The translations under genes were made by a program, and so were the position numbers. Under the pieces are notes generated by a model. It did not search any database. It was not told where the DNA came from and saw nothing but the letters and a program-made list of their open reading frames with translations. 64,000 nucleotides of DNA from positions 429,725 through 493,724 of the forward strand of contig CALLIK010000004.1 of assembly GCA_938009235.1 (NCBI GenBank), in the 5' to 3' direction. How positions within the stretch are numbered: the stretch's first letter is position 1; each line of letters starts with the position of its first letter. Shown one piece after another: positions 29,723 through 39,416 of this stretch. The DNA is from an uncultured Caulobacterales bacterium (GTDB lineage Bacteria; Pseudomonadota; Alphaproteobacteria; Caulobacterales; Maricaulaceae).

Positions 29723-30760
29723 TTAAGGAAAAACACCGACGCCTTTAAGGCCTAATGTCTCATCCCACCCCTGCGTCAGATTATAATTTTGTATAGCTTG
29801 ACCAGAAGACCCCTTGGTCAAGTTATCAATAACAGAGACAATGACCGCCGACCCAGTCGCGCGATCCGCAAATATTCCAATCTGGCAATGATTACTACCA
29901 CGAACATGACGTGTTTGCGGGACCTGCCCTTCAGTCAAGACATGAACAAAGGGCTCATCCGTATAGCGCTCCACATAAGCCTCTCGTAAATTAGAGATCG
30001 ATGTATCGTCAGTCAGCTCAACATGGCAGGTCGCAATCATACCGCGGTTCATAGGAATAAGATGCGGCGTAAACCGAACTGTACTTACTTTACCTGCAAA
30101 ATCGGCAATCGCCTGATCCATCTCTGGCGCGTGGCGATGATTTCCAATTCCGTAGGCCTGCGCGCCATCCGCCGTCTCGGAATAGGCAAAGTTCAATGTC
30201 GCCTTACGCCCCGCGCCTGTAACACCTGTTTTGGCGTCTATAATAATACGATCAGGGTCGATCAGGCCTGCTTCCAATGCAGGCAAGACAGCCAACATAG
30301 AACAAGTTGGGTAGCATCCTGGACAAGCAACAAGTTTTGCACCTAGTAATTTATCACGGGAATACTCCGCGAGGCCATAAACTCGTTCAGACAAAAGCTC
30401 TGTGAATTCATGAGGTCGTCCATAAGTCTTCGCGTAAAGTTCTGGGTCGGCCAAACGAAAATCGGCTGATAAGTCGATAACGGTTTCCACGCGGTCATGT
30501 ATTTTAGCAATAGTTTCTTGGCTGGCCCCATGCGGGAGACACGCAAAGACAACATCAATCAAATCCCAATCAACCTCATCCGCTGTCACAAGAGGCGGCA
30601 GGTCCTGTCCTTCAAAATTTCGAAACACATCAGAATAGACTTCCCCCGCGCGGCTATAAGCCGTCAAAGCCTTCAACTTAAGCATAGGATGACCGAGGAT
30701 TAGACGAACGGCTTCCGCGCCAGTATATCCAGAGGCTCCAAGTACAGCTGCGTGTTTCAT
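29723..30760 (-). CDS. argC: N-acetyl-gamma-glutamyl-phosphate reductase
   Basis: This is the third enzyme of arginine synthesis, reducing N-acetylglutamyl phosphate with NADPH to the semialdehyde. The 345-residue protein starts MKHAAVLGASGYTGAE (NADP-binding Rossmann loop), has FACLPHGAS and the catalytic Cys149 in CPGCYPT. GVTGAGRKA and an active-site His in FTPHLIPMNRGM follow. Its frame runs back through the rpsI terminator to 30814, so only ATG 30760 makes sense, with GTGAGAAT upstream as a ribosome site. The rpsI terminator immediately upstream implies its own promoter or read-through from the ribosomal operon. Confidence 0.96.
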   Translation of the reverse strand: MKHAAVLGASGYTGAEAVRLILGHPMLKLKALTAYSRAGEVYSDVFRNFEGQDLPPLVTADEVDWDLIDVVFACLPHGASQETIAKIHDRVETVIDLSADFRLADPELYAKTYGRPHEFTELLSERVYGLAEYSRDKLLGAKLVACPGCYPTCSMLAVLPALEAGLIDPDRIIIDAKTGVTGAGRKATLNFAYSETADGAQAYGIGNHRHAPEMDQAIADFAGKVSTVRFTPHLIPMNRGMIATCHVELTDDTSISNLREAYVERYTDEPFVHVLTEGQVPQTRHVRGSNHCQIGIFADRATGSAVIVSVIDNLTKGSSGQAIQNYNLTQGWDETLGLKGVGVFP

Positions 30761-30774
30761 TTTACTATTCTCAC

Positions 30775-30806
30775 AAAAAAAGGCGCCTCGGTTACCCGAA
30801 GCGCCT
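30775..30806 (-). terminator. Rho-independent terminator of the rplM-rpsI operon
   Basis: On the minus strand, AGGCGCTTCGG and CCGAGGCGCCT pair over 11 bp (one G-T) with a 4-nt GTAA loop (30781-30806). Seven T residues follow. It lies 32 nt after the rpsI stop and 15 nt before the argC ATG. Confidence 0.92.
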
Positions 30807-30837
30807 GAATACATAGACCAAAAAGGTCTGTAATCGC

Positions 30838-31356
30838 TTAACGCTTAGAGAACTGGAAGCTCTTACGCGCCTTCGCACGACCGTACTTCTTACGTTCAAC
30901 AACACGCGAGTCACGTGTGATAAATCCAGCGGCCTTCAATGGCCCGCGTAGAATTGGCTCATAATATGTCAGAGCTTTTGTGATGCCGTGACGAACCGCA
31001 CCAGCTTGACCGGACAAACCGCCGCCTTTGACAGTCGCCATGACGTCATAGGAATCGACACGATCAGAAACTTGGAAAGCCTGCGCAATGATAAGGCGTA
31101 GAACTGGACGTGCAAAATACACTTCCACGTCACGGCCATTAATTGTGATTTTGCCGTTACCAGGCTTAATCCAAACGCGAGCAATTGAGTTCTTACGTTT
31201 ACCAGTCGCATAAGCGCGGCCAAGATCATCAATTTTAGGGTCAGGCAATGTAGCCGGATCGATAACTTTGACGTCACCCGTAGTCGCGCCAACAGCAGTG
31301 CCGTCAACAACGTTTTTCAAGTCCGCGAGGGACTGTGCTGTATTTTCTTCAGCCAT
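30838..31356 (-). CDS. rpsI: 30S ribosomal protein S9
   Basis: This 172-residue protein has the complete S9 domain: [18 protein letters not shown], then [14 protein letters not shown] and [19 protein letters not shown]. It ends with the basic tail [17 protein letters not shown] that reaches the ribosomal P site. An acidic N-terminal extension of about 45 residues precedes the domain, as in many alphaproteobacteria. It starts 4 nt after the rplM stop, in the universal rplM-rpsI operon order, and is followed by a strong terminator. Confidence 0.98.
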   Translation of the reverse strand: MAEENTAQSLADLKNVVDGTAVGATTGDVKVIDPATLPDPKIDDLGRAYATGKRKNSIARVWIKPGNGKITINGRDVEVYFARPVLRLIIAQAFQVSDRVDSYDVMATVKGGGLSGQAGAVRHGITKALTYYEPILRGPLKAAGFITRDSRVVERKKYGRAKARKSFQFSKR

Positions 31357-31360
31357 GTTC

Positions 31361-31831
31361 TTAACCTCGTTTCACGTTTTTAGGGCTCAACGATTTAAAA
31401 TCGATAGCTTCTGGCGTCTGGGCTGTATGCTCATGTTCTGCACCTGCATAAACGCGAAGGTTAGAAAGTTGCTTACGAGCCAATGGGCTTTCCTTAGGCA
31501 ACATACGTTGCACAGCTTTGCGCATAACCCGGTCTGGGAAACGGCCGTCTAGGATTTTGCCTGCTGTTGTCTCTTTCAATCCACCAGGGTGACCCGTGTG
31601 ACGGTAATAGACTTTATTAGCGCGCTTTTTACCAGTTAGGTGAACCTTACCAGCATTGATGATGATGACATTGTCGCCGCAATCCATATGTGGCGTGTAG
31701 TCGGGGCGATGCTTTCCGCGTAGGCGCATGGCAACAAAAGAAGCCAAGCGACCGACGACTGCATTTTCCGCATCGATGAGAATCCATTTTTTCTCAATCT
31801 CAGCGGTTTTCAGAAACTTCGTCGTTTTCAT
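31361..31831 (-). CDS. rplM: 50S ribosomal protein L13
   Basis: This 156-residue ribosomal protein has the family features [16 protein letters not shown] near the N-terminus, [31 protein letters not shown] and the [23 protein letters not shown] helix region. It is the first gene of rplM-rpsI. The 142-bp leader upstream (31832-31973) must carry the promoter. On the minus strand a TATATT-like -10 is visible about 40 nt before the ATG, and AAGG serves as ribosome site. Length is normal with a short C-terminal extension. Confidence 0.98.
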   Translation of the reverse strand: MKTTKFLKTAEIEKKWILIDAENAVVGRLASFVAMRLRGKHRPDYTPHMDCGDNVIIINAGKVHLTGKKRANKVYYRHTGHPGGLKETTAGKILDGRFPDRVMRKAVQRMLPKESPLARKQLSNLRVYAGAEHEHTAQTPEAIDFKSLSPKNVKRG

Positions 31832-31973
31832 GATAAACCTTAAAAATTGTACGGCCTAATATAGACCGAACTGTGATGGCGCTACCTACGCAAGGTGTAG
31901 ATCATCGTCAACAGGCTAAATCAAACACCCTCATGAAAATATGTATATAAAACAGTAGCTTAAAATATAGGTA

Positions 31974-33011
31974 TTATTTTACCGTATATCTAGACCGCCA
32001 AACCACGCCCATCGCAGCAAGGAACACCAGAATTGAAGAAAATTGGTGCAAAAGAGACAAGTTCAAAGGTGCAACAGACAGTAAAGTCCATACTCCGAGA
32101 CCGACCTGCCATATCAAAAGTCCAAAGAAGACACCAAGCGCAGGTCTAATGCGCGTATCCTTACGCAAGCTCCACCCCACCCAAAGCGCGACACCTAATA
32201 GGATATAGGCCAATGTACGGTGGTTGAATTGAATGGCGGCAGGGTTTTCAAAGATATTCCGCCACAACGGGGATTGTATAGCATAACCTTGGGGCACGAA
32301 ATCACCGTCCATCAGCGGCCACTCATTATATGTGTGCCCTGAATGTGTACCCGCCATAAAGGCACCACCAATGATTTGCGTATAGACTAAGCCTGCGAGC
32401 ACAAGCGTGCGCCCTCGTCCGAATAATGCTGGCGCGGTGTCCCATCCACTACGTTGGCGTTTATATAACCAGAACAACACGCCCAAAATGATGAAAGCCA
32501 CGCCTAGATGAGTCGCCAGTCTATATTGGCTGACATTGACCATGCCTTCTTGTAGGCCACTATGAACCATCCACCACCCAATCGCGCCTTGAAGGCCAAT
32601 CAATAGTGCTATGCCGAAGAATTTACGGCGGTTGCCTTTAGCGAATCTTCCTCGTGCTAAGAAAAAAAACAGAGGCAACGTATATGCGAGGCCAATAAAA
32701 CGCCCAAGTTGACGATGCCCCCACTCCCAGAAATAGATAAATTTAAACCCAGCCAAATCCATATCTGGATGTTCAGCTTCAAACTCTGGTATCAACTTAT
32801 ATTTTTCGAATTCCGCGAACCACGCCTCTGTCGAGAGCGGCGGTAACGCCCCGCGAATTGGCGCCCACTCAGTAATAGACAGGCCTGAATTCGTAAGGCG
32901 TGTCGTGCCGCCAACAACAATCATGGTAGCCACTAAGGCCATCATGAAAAGGAGCCAATACTCCACGGATTTAGAACTCATCTCAGTCATAAGATATCTA
33001 TAGCGCGCCAT
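31974..33011 (-). CDS. ctaA: Heme A synthase (CtaA/Cox15, type 2)
   Basis: This integral membrane protein of 345 residues has eight hydrophobic segments. It converts heme O to heme A for aa3-type cytochrome oxidase. The four conserved heme-ligand histidines are visible in EWGHRQLGR, RLATHLGV, FNHRTLAY and LLHQFSSI. MIVVGGTTRLTNSGLSITEW is the N-terminal family signature. The mitochondrial Cox15-like length and the long first periplasmic loop mark the alphaproteobacterial type. It lies downstream of merR on the same strand with a 106-bp AT-rich gap, so it may have its own promoter. Confidence 0.96.
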   Translation of the reverse strand: MARYRYLMTEMSSKSVEYWLLFMMALVATMIVVGGTTRLTNSGLSITEWAPIRGALPPLSTEAWFAEFEKYKLIPEFEAEHPDMDLAGFKFIYFWEWGHRQLGRFIGLAYTLPLFFFLARGRFAKGNRRKFFGIALLIGLQGAIGWWMVHSGLQEGMVNVSQYRLATHLGVAFIILGVLFWLYKRQRSGWDTAPALFGRGRTLVLAGLVYTQIIGGAFMAGTHSGHTYNEWPLMDGDFVPQGYAIQSPLWRNIFENPAAIQFNHRTLAYILLGVALWVGWSLRKDTRIRPALGVFFGLLIWQVGLGVWTLLSVAPLNLSLLHQFSSILVFLAAMGVVWRSRYTVK

Positions 33012-33117
33012 GTTTTAAAGTCGACGCGGCAAATCGAACAAATCTATAAATACAGATATGTATAATTATAATACCCACAACCAATGCATAAGAGGCCCAT
33101 CAGGACACCTCAAAGAC

Positions 33118-33696
33118 TTAAGACGCTTGACCATCCTTGCGAAAGGCGGACCAGCGAGATTTTAAGTTTTGTAAATCATCCAGCGCAGTCCTGATGGCTT
33201 GCTGATCTGATTTTGACGGACCCGGCTGCACAACGGGGGTGGGTACAGGTGGTACGATTTGCGTAGGCTTGCGCGAAATTGGGGCGGTAGCGGTGGTAGG
33301 AACAGTCTTAAACGTCAGAGGTTTTCGGGATGATTTACGAGCTGGCTTATCCGCAGACTTAATCCGCTTTGGCAAAAGGTCTGTTTCAGCAACAGGCTTT
33401 TCCTTAGAGGCTTTCTCAACTGAACGCCCAAGTTCTATGATCCGAGTTGTACCCTTTTTCTGAATCAATTTCTGCACATCTTTGATCGGATGTTTTTCAT
33501 CATGAAGGAGCTTTTTTATACCACGTAGAAACTCAATATCATCAGGCCGATAGAAACGGCGTCCACCCCCGCGTTTAATCGGTTTCATTTGCGAGAATTT
33601 TGATTCCCAGAAGCGCAGGACATGCGGCTGCAAACCCAGTTCATCGCCGGCTTCACTTATCGTTCTAAACGCACGTGTTGTTTTTGCTTGGCTCAT
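33118..33696 (-). CDS. MerR family transcriptional regulator
   Basis: This 192-residue protein has an N-terminal MerR winged-helix domain (about 8-80): [25 protein letters not shown], then a [22 protein letters not shown] wing and helix. The rest is a Lys/Pro/Thr-rich linker followed by a short C-terminal helix ([21 protein letters not shown]). There is no metal-binding cysteine or ligand domain. It holds the position directly downstream of ihfA seen in many alphaproteobacteria. A hairpin at 33711-33737 separates it from ihfA. Targets are unknown. Confidence 0.9.
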   Translation of the reverse strand: MSQAKTTRAFRTISEAGDELGLQPHVLRFWESKFSQMKPIKRGGGRRFYRPDDIEFLRGIKKLLHDEKHPIKDVQKLIQKKGTTRIIELGRSVEKASKEKPVAETDLLPKRIKSADKPARKSSRKPLTFKTVPTTATAPISRKPTQIVPPVPTPVVQPGPSKSDQQAIRTALDDLQNLKSRWSAFRKDGQAS

Positions 33697-33710
33697 TCTT
33701 AATGCTTTAT

Positions 33711-33737
33711 CTCGCTTACCGAATCAATCGGTGCGAG
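33711..33737 (-). other. Intercistronic hairpin between ihfA and merR
   Basis: CTCGC and ACCGA pair with TCGGT and GCGAG around a 5-nt loop, with a 2-nt bulge (10 bp in total). No T tract follows, so it is more likely an mRNA-processing, stabilising or attenuating hairpin than a terminator. The loop carries a GANTC site. Confidence 0.5.
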
Positions 33738-33744
33738 TCGCATA

Positions 33745-34068
33745 TCATGATTTGTCTAGTAATGCCGAATCGACGCGTTCGCGAAGAACCTGAGACGGTT
33801 TAAAGACCAGAACGCGACGCGGCGTAATCGGGACTTCTTCGCCCGTTTTCGGGTTTCTACCTATGCGTTCTTTTTTGTCACGTAATGAAAATGTTCCGAA
33901 ACCAGCTAGCTTTACGTGCTCACCTTTTTCAAGTGCATCACCAATATGATCGATGACAGACTCAACAAGTGTCGAGCTTTCAGACCTAGAAAGGCCAATT
34001 TCACGGTACACTGCTTCGGCAAGGTCTTGCCGTGTAACCGTTTGAGAGTTTACTGTCGTGGTTGCCAT
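33745..34068 (-). CDS. ihfA: Integration host factor alpha subunit
   Basis: This 107-residue DNA-bending protein of the HU/IHF family has [21 protein letters not shown], then [14 protein letters not shown]. The DNA-intercalating arm [12 protein letters not shown] carries the conserved proline, and [14 protein letters not shown] closes the fold. It acts as a heterodimer with IhfB at replication, recombination and promoter sites. It sits in the conserved plsX-fabH-ihfA-merR order. The start ATG 34068 matches the family length. Confidence 0.96.
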   Translation of the reverse strand: MATTTVNSQTVTRQDLAEAVYREIGLSRSESSTLVESVIDHIGDALEKGEHVKLAGFGTFSLRDKKERIGRNPKTGEEVPITPRRVLVFKPSQVLRERVDSALLDKS

Positions 34069-34138
34069 AGAAACTATTAAGCAAATCTAAGCTACTGAAA
34101 GCAAGGTAAACTTAGTAAAAGCATGAGTTTTCGCCTGA

Positions 34139-35095
34139 TTAATACCGTAGAAGCGCCGCGCCCCATGTAAATCCTCCACCAAAAGCTTCGATCATCACTA
34201 AATCACCCCTTTTGATACGACCATCCTTAACCGCGCAATCCATTGCCAGAGGCACAGACGCCGCAGATGTGTTGGCATGATACGCCACAGTTGAGATCAC
34301 TTGCTCAGGCCGTAACTTTAGGCGCTTTGCCACGGCTGTTAAAATACGCTGATTCGCCTGATGCGGAACAAACCAGTCAATATCTGCGACAGCCACGCCT
34401 GCCTGCTCTGCGCAATCACGTATGACTTGAGCGATATCAGTGACAGCATGCTTGAAGACCTGATTACCCAACATGCGTAAATGACCAACGGTTTGCGTTC
34501 GAGATGGCCCCCCATCCACATAGAGCATGTCCCGATGCCGACCATCTGATCGAATAAAGGTTTGCAGAACACCCGCTTCTTCTGCCTCGACGCCTTCCAA
34601 GACCACAGCCCCAGCACCGTCTCCAAAGAGAACGCAGGTTCCGCGATCTGTCCAATCTAAGATTCGGGAAAATGTTTCGGCCCCAATCAGTAAAATACGT
34701 TTTGCCCCGCCAGAGCGTATGAGTGAGTTTGCCACGTGCATACCGTAGATAAAGCCTGAACAGACGGCCTGAACATCGAAAGCGGCACCATGGTGCATTT
34801 CCAATTTCTCTTGGATAATCGTGGCTGTAGATGGGAACGTCAGATCAGGTGTCGACGTTGCGACGATAATAAGGTCTATATCCGCAGCACTAATGCCTGC
34901 ATCGTCTAATGCCCGCTTAGCGGCCTCATACCCCAAATCCGAAGTATATTGACCCTCAGACGCGATATGACGTTGCCGAATACCTGTGCGTTCTTGGATC
35001 CATTCATCTGACGTTTCGACCCGTTTGGACAGATCTTCATTCGTCATGATATCTGCTGGAAGAAAACTACCTATTCCTCGAATTACAGCTCTCAT
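34139..35095 (-). CDS. fabH: Beta-ketoacyl-ACP synthase III
   Basis: This enzyme condenses acetyl-CoA with malonyl-ACP to start type II fatty acid synthesis. The 318-residue thiolase-fold protein has the catalytic triad: Cys112 ([11 protein letters not shown]), His in VPHQANQRI and Asn in YHANTSAAS. The C-terminal [13 protein letters not shown] is also present. [17 protein letters not shown] is the usual CoA-binding N-terminal segment. Its ATG overlaps the plsX stop by 4 nt (ATGA), so it is translationally coupled. ihfA follows 70 bp downstream. Confidence 0.97.
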   Translation of the reverse strand: MRAVIRGIGSFLPADIMTNEDLSKRVETSDEWIQERTGIRQRHIASEGQYTSDLGYEAAKRALDDAGISAADIDLIIVATSTPDLTFPSTATIIQEKLEMHHGAAFDVQAVCSGFIYGMHVANSLIRSGGAKRILLIGAETFSRILDWTDRGTCVLFGDGAGAVVLEGVEAEEAGVLQTFIRSDGRHRDMLYVDGGPSRTQTVGHLRMLGNQVFKHAVTDIAQVIRDCAEQAGVAVADIDWFVPHQANQRILTAVAKRLKLRPEQVISTVAYHANTSAASVPLAMDCAVKDGRIKRGDLVMIEAFGGGFTWGAALLRY

Positions 35096-36147
35096 GAAAT
35101 AAATCCGATATTATCATCTTCATCGTGAAGCGCATCAAGGCGCGCATCAATCGCATTTTGGAAATCGCTCTCTGCCAAGCCCATCGCAATATTCAACGCC
35201 GTGGCATATCCGATTGCATCCGTTCCGCCGTGGCTTTTAACAACAACGCCATTCAACCCCAGAAAAACACCGCCATTAGCACGCCTAGGGTCCATTTTTT
35301 TCTTGAGCTTACGCAATGCAACCAAGTTAAGACCTGTTGTAAATTTCGACCATAAATTATCACTCAAAGCCTCGGAAAAAAACGAACTAATGAGCTTGGC
35401 TGTGCCTTCAGCCGTTTTCAAAGCAATATTACCCGTGAACCCATCTGTCACAACAACATCAACAGAGCCTTTGGATATGTCGTTGCCTTCAACGAAACCT
35501 ATATAGTTCAAACCTAGCTGCGACTCAGCAAGACGGCTGTGAGCCGCCTTAATGACTGCATTACCTTTGCCTTCTTCCGTACCCACATTGAGCAATCCAA
35601 CTGATGGGTTAGATTTGCCATAGATCGCACGGTAATATGCCTCCCCTAAAATTGCGAATTCTGTCAATTGCGCCGCATCACATTCAACATTCGCACCTAC
35701 ATCAAGGACAACGGTCATATTTCCTTCAAGGTTTGGCCAACTCGCAGCAATCGCTGGACGTTGCACACCCTTTTTAGTCCGCAATTGAAGCTTAGACATC
35801 GCCATAAGCGCGCCCGTATTACCCGCTGACACGGCTATGCTAGCTTGGCCGCCTTTGACCGAGGCTATTGCGTTCCACATACTGGAACCCTTGCCTTTGC
35901 GTAGCGCTTGAGAGGGCTTGTCATCCATGGCTATTGTTTTTTCCGTATGGAAAACTTCAGACCGCTCTCTCGTACGAGGTGCGTTATCCAAAAGCGGTGC
36001 CAATGCCTCGGCGTCACCATGCAATAGAAAACGCGCAGTACGTCCTGCGCCTTCGTGAGTCAGGAAGTATTCAATACCGTTGATGACGATGTCAGGCGCA
36101 TTATCGCCCCCCATCGCATCGATTGAAATAGTTAATCCGTCAAGCAT
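35092..36147 (-). CDS. plsX: Phosphate acyltransferase PlsX
   Basis: This enzyme converts acyl-ACP and phosphate to acyl-phosphate, the first step of phospholipid synthesis with PlsY. The 351-residue protein starts [14 protein letters not shown]. It contains [28 protein letters not shown] split over the active-site region, and [37 protein letters not shown] and [16 protein letters not shown], all characteristic. It is coupled to fabH. In most alphaproteobacteria a DUF177 gene sits just upstream; here only 66 bp separate it from the bc1 chaperone gene and no DUF177 gene is present. Confidence 0.97.
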   Translation of the reverse strand: MLDGLTISIDAMGGDNAPDIVINGIEYFLTHEGAGRTARFLLHGDAEALAPLLDNAPRTRERSEVFHTEKTIAMDDKPSQALRKGKGSSMWNAIASVKGGQASIAVSAGNTGALMAMSKLQLRTKKGVQRPAIAASWPNLEGNMTVVLDVGANVECDAAQLTEFAILGEAYYRAIYGKSNPSVGLLNVGTEEGKGNAVIKAAHSRLAESQLGLNYIGFVEGNDISKGSVDVVVTDGFTGNIALKTAEGTAKLISSFFSEALSDNLWSKFTTGLNLVALRKLKKKMDPRRANGGVFLGLNGVVVKSHGGTDAIGYATALNIAMGLAESDFQNAIDARLDALHDEDDNIGFIS

Positions 36148-36213
36148 GCCATGATCCTATAAGAAAGACGGCTATAATCACCGCAACGCACGAAGCCTAG
36201 TCACAAACTGGTA

Positions 36214-36780
36214 TTAGGCGTTAAGTCTTGGAAAATCGAACTCTGTTAGCGCAATTTCGCCTAAAGACTTTGTGACAAGGCTTTGATCGAATCGATCCAG
36301 ATAGGAAGCTATATTGGCCACAAAGGGGGACGTCGCGCACCCTGCTCCATTGTCTGGCTCAGCCTTTACAAGCGTAGAAGCAAAAACTTGTTCAACCGCA
36401 GAGGCGCGGGTGTCAGAATTCAAAGCCTCCGCATAGCGTTTCACACGATCATAAAAGAGAGAGATCATAGGCTGAATACGCTTCTTTACACTGGCATCAG
36501 AGAGGGCTTCTTCGCGTAGGGCTATCTCAAAGTCATCCTTCATTTCATCGAACAAAGCCTGCCCCAAACGCTCACCGTTTTGTCCAAACCGATTCAAATT
36601 TGAAAGAACCGCCGCGATGTGAAGGGTCAGTACATCAATTCGGCCATCGTAATTATCAGTAAAACGAGATTCGCCATAAAAATCAGGGCCTCGCGATTGG
36701 GCCATAAGCTTGCCATAAATACGGCGTGCATCGATTGTTACGGCATTGTCACGCCTGAACAAGGTGTTCAAAAATCCCAT
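36214..36780 (-). CDS. Ubiquinol-cytochrome c chaperone family protein (CBP3/UQCC1)
   Basis: This 188-residue cytosolic/membrane-associated assembly factor is related to mitochondrial Cbp3/UQCC1, which aids cytochrome b maturation in complex III. Family features are AVTIDARRIYGKLMAQSRGPDFYG, DNYDGRIDVLTLHIAAVL, GERLGQALFDEMKDDFEIALREE, and YDRVKRYAEAL. The frame is open to a TTG at 36798, but ATG 36780 gives the usual MGFLNTLFRR start. It is divergent from bamE across 144 bp, the usual alphaproteobacterial arrangement. Confidence 0.92.
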   Translation of the reverse strand: MGFLNTLFRRDNAVTIDARRIYGKLMAQSRGPDFYGESRFTDNYDGRIDVLTLHIAAVLSNLNRFGQNGERLGQALFDEMKDDFEIALREEALSDASVKKRIQPMISLFYDRVKRYAEALNSDTRASAVEQVFASTLVKAEPDNGAGCATSPFVANIASYLDRFDQSLVTKSLGEIALTEFDFPRLNA

Positions 36781-36924
36781 AAGTCTTTGCCTTTTCAAGG
36801 GAGGTTGCCTGTTTAAGGCGTAATTTAACTAAGCCTGACCAAATGTTCACGCAGTTCTAGACTTGTCCTATATATGACTGAGGTCTAGGACTATCACAAC
36901 TAGAGACTCCACGGGCCACCCCCT

Positions 36925-37416
36925 ATGAACACGTCGACAAAAATTTCCATCCTATTAAGTGCAGCTTTGCTCACAACGGCTTGCAATCCGATTCTACGAA
37001 CGCATGGTTATGTTCCGACCTCGGAAAAGCCTCAAGCTGTTAATCCTGATACAGATACAAAGTCCTCTGTCCTCTCACGATTGGGTAACCCATCCGTGAA
37101 ATCGACCTTTGATGAAGAAATAGAGGACGATGTTTGGTACTATGTCACATCAGTTCGCCAACGGTATGCTTACCTTCGTCCACAAATCGAAGATCGCACG
37201 GTCACGGCCATTCATTTCAACCCAGATGGACAAGTTACCAAAGTCGCTGAATACGGTATGGAAGATGGCATTCCAGTTAATTACGTAGATAGAAAAACAC
37301 CAACACGAGGGCGTGAACTTTCAGCGCTAGAGCAAGTTTTTGGTACAATCGGCCGTCTACCTACAGATCGCCTAACAGGTCAAACTACGGGCGGACAAAA
37401 TGGCGGTGGGCCATAG
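36925..37416 (+). CDS. bamE: Outer membrane assembly lipoprotein BamE (SmpA/OmlA)
   Basis: This 163-residue lipoprotein has signal MNTSTKISILLSAALLTTACN, lipobox TTAC and lipidation Cys20. The SmpA/OmlA domain contains TKSSVLSRLGNPSVKSTF, the WYYVTS strand, and the VTAIHFNPDGQVTKVAEY strand pair. It is part of the BAM complex that inserts beta-barrel proteins into the outer membrane. The C-terminal 55 residues are Gly/Arg/Thr-rich and end in a GGQNGGGP stretch. It is convergent with thiL, 13 bp apart. Confidence 0.93.
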   Translation: MNTSTKISILLSAALLTTACNPILRTHGYVPTSEKPQAVNPDTDTKSSVLSRLGNPSVKSTFDEEIEDDVWYYVTSVRQRYAYLRPQIEDRTVTAIHFNPDGQVTKVAEYGMEDGIPVNYVDRKTPTRGRELSALEQVFGTIGRLPTDRLTGQTTGGQNGGGP

Positions 37417-37429
37417 TTTATTCGTAGGT

Positions 37430-38431
37430 TCAGATATGCCTATATCCAGTTTTTGGCCACAAAATAATTTGCCCTTCGACATCAACGCAAACAACGCTTG
37501 AGCCTGTTTTATCAGGTCGTGACGTAACAGATCCTACACACGTAAGCTTTAGTTTACGATCTCTCGCGGCATCAAAAATGGCTTGCCTGTTTTTTGGGTC
37601 TGCTGTGAAGACAACTCCGTAATCATCACCAAAACTAGCGAGCGCTTGCCGCGAAGCAATTGGGTTATTTTGCGCATCGGCCCACCCCTCCGCGCCCATT
37701 GAAAACGGAAGCGCGTCAAAATTGAGCATCGCGCAACCGTTTTTTCTACCAGAATCCATAATATGCGCGACATCAGCCATAAGTCCGTCAGAGATATCTG
37801 CCGCCGCCGTCGCATAATCTTGAAGGATACGTTGAAAACTCACCGCTGGCTCTGGTCTCCAATAGGCCGCCTCAAAGGCAAATAGGTCAGCCCCACTTGG
37901 GGACGGTAAAATCGGGTTATTCGTAGCCAGTCGACACCCCAACATCGCGTCTCCTAAAACACCACTGACCCAAATATCATCACCAATTGATGCGCCTGTA
38001 CGCTGTACCATTTGCCCACTCGGAACATCCCCAACCAAAGTTATTGAGAATACAGCATGAGATGAGGTCGCAGTTGTATCGCCGCCCCACAACGTACAAC
38101 CGAATTCAGCCTGAGTTGTTTCCAATCCCTTGGCAAAGGCGGGCAACCATTTTTCCATTTTATCTGAGGGTAGCGTGACGGAGAGGAAATAGCCCCTAGG
38201 TGATCCGCCTTTGGCTGCGATGTCGGACAAATTTGTTCTCAAGAGGCGCTCGGCAACATCCGCGCCATACATCCCCGTTGGGAAATGAACACCTTCGACG
38301 AAGGTATCCAGTGTTATGACAAGGTCCCGATTTTCGGGAGGTGTATATAGCGCAGTATCGTCTTTTAGCCGCAGGCCTTCTGGTCCCGCCAATGGGGTAA
38401 AACAATGTTTAATCAGTTCGAATTCATCCAT
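37430..38431 (-). CDS. thiL: Thiamine-monophosphate kinase
   Basis: This enzyme phosphorylates thiamine monophosphate to the active diphosphate. The 333-residue AIR-synthase-fold protein begins DEFELIKHCF and has LKDDTALYTP (metal-binding Asp). It also has ITLDTFVEGVHF, LSDIAAKGGSPRGYFLSVTL, GGDTTATSS and ADISDGLMADVAHI, all ThiL-specific. The C-terminal ATP-grasping region is complete. Its ATG lies inside the nusB 3' end (8-nt overlap). It is the last gene of the nrdR-rib-nusB-thiL operon. Confidence 0.95.
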   Translation of the reverse strand: MDEFELIKHCFTPLAGPEGLRLKDDTALYTPPENRDLVITLDTFVEGVHFPTGMYGADVAERLLRTNLSDIAAKGGSPRGYFLSVTLPSDKMEKWLPAFAKGLETTQAEFGCTLWGGDTTATSSHAVFSITLVGDVPSGQMVQRTGASIGDDIWVSGVLGDAMLGCRLATNNPILPSPSGADLFAFEAAYWRPEPAVSFQRILQDYATAAADISDGLMADVAHIMDSGRKNGCAMLNFDALPFSMGAEGWADAQNNPIASRQALASFGDDYGVVFTADPKNRQAIFDAARDRKLKLTCVGSVTSRPDKTGSSVVCVDVEGQIILWPKTGYRHI

Positions 38432-38987
38432 CTTCAGAGGTAAGGCTGTCCTCAGATGTAGGTTCTGGAGACACCTCTGGTTCCGATTTGGCGACAGATT
38501 CCGCGTCAGGCGCGATATGCGAGGCTGTCAAACCAAACTCTGCTGCGCGAGCTTTCTTTGCAATTTTATCCAACACGCCATTGACCATTCCAGGTTCTTT
38601 ACCAGAAAAGAAGTCACTCGCGATGGCCATATACTCATTGATAATCACGAGCGCAGGGACATCTGGGCGGCGTAGAATTTCATACGTCGCAGACCTCAAA
38701 AGCGCGCGAAGTGTAGCGTCTAAACGGCGCAGAGGCCATTTTTCGGAAAGGTGTAAAGAAATCGCCTCATCAATATCGGCTTGGTTTGTCACGCAACCTT
38801 TCATGATGTCTACAAAATAGCTTTCGTCGGCATGCACCATGCCTGGCTCATCGTTATAGCCAAAGCGGTGATCAAGAAATTCTTTTACGACCTGCGCATC
38901 TGTCGTGCCTGAGACATCCATCTGGTAAAGGGCTTGAACAGCACTAACGCGTGAGACGCGGCGAAGTTTTGGGTTAGCACCACTCAT
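38424..38987 (-). CDS. nusB: Transcription antitermination factor NusB
   Basis: This 187-residue all-helical RNA-binding protein acts with NusE on boxA RNA in rRNA antitermination. It starts MSGANPKLRRVSRVSAVQALYQMD. RLDATLRALLRSATYEIL and NEYMAIASDFFSGKEPGMVNGVLDKIA are diagnostic. An acidic tail of about 45 residues follows the domain. The frame runs back to 39029 through ribH; ATG 38987 overlaps the ribH stop by 4 nt (ATGA) and gives the family N-terminus. The ribH-nusB coupling is common in proteobacteria. Confidence 0.95.
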   Translation of the reverse strand: MSGANPKLRRVSRVSAVQALYQMDVSGTTDAQVVKEFLDHRFGYNDEPGMVHADESYFVDIMKGCVTNQADIDEAISLHLSEKWPLRRLDATLRALLRSATYEILRRPDVPALVIINEYMAIASDFFSGKEPGMVNGVLDKIAKKARAAEFGLTASHIAPDAESVAKSEPEVSPEPTSEDSLTSEDG

Positions 38988-39412
38988 GATTTGTTCAATT
39001 CTGCGCGTAGTTGAATCATTCGAACACAAGCTGCCGCAGCAAACCCGCCTTTATCTTTTTGATCTGGCTTAGAACGCGCAATCGCTTGCGCTTCGTCTTC
39101 TACAGTGATGATCCCATTCCCAATTGCAAGCTGATGATTGACCGCGAGGTCCATCAAAGCGCGAGCCGACTCTCCACAAACGTAATCATAATGTGTTGTT
39201 TCACCGCGAATGACGCAGCCCAAGGCAACATATCCATCATATCCAGCTTTCGCTTTTTCAGCATATGAGATGACGTGCGGAATTTCGAGTGCGCCAGGAA
39301 CGTTCACTTTAACAATTTCGGCGTCTGCCGCTTGCAGCTTGGCGAGTGCGCCTTGCAGTAAGTCTTCAGAAATGGACTCGTAATATCGAGCTTCAATGAC
39401 AAGGATTTTCAT
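38984..39412 (-). CDS. ribH: 6,7-dimethyl-8-ribityllumazine synthase
   Basis: This is the penultimate enzyme of riboflavin synthesis, joining the ribitylamino-pyrimidine with 3,4-dihydroxybutanone phosphate. The 142-residue protein has VNVPGALEIPHVIS, the LGCVIRGETTHYDYVCGES segment with the catalytic His, and LAIGNGIITVEDEAQAIAR. KGGFAAAACVRMIQL closes the fold. The N-terminus is short (MKILVIEARYYESI), as in alphaproteobacterial type. It begins 4 nt after ribB and overlaps nusB by 4 nt. Confidence 0.97.
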   Translation of the reverse strand: MKILVIEARYYESISEDLLQGALAKLQAADAEIVKVNVPGALEIPHVISYAEKAKAGYDGYVALGCVIRGETTHYDYVCGESARALMDLAVNHQLAIGNGIITVEDEAQAIARSKPDQKDKGGFAAAACVRMIQLRAELNKS

Positions 39413-39416
39413 GGCG

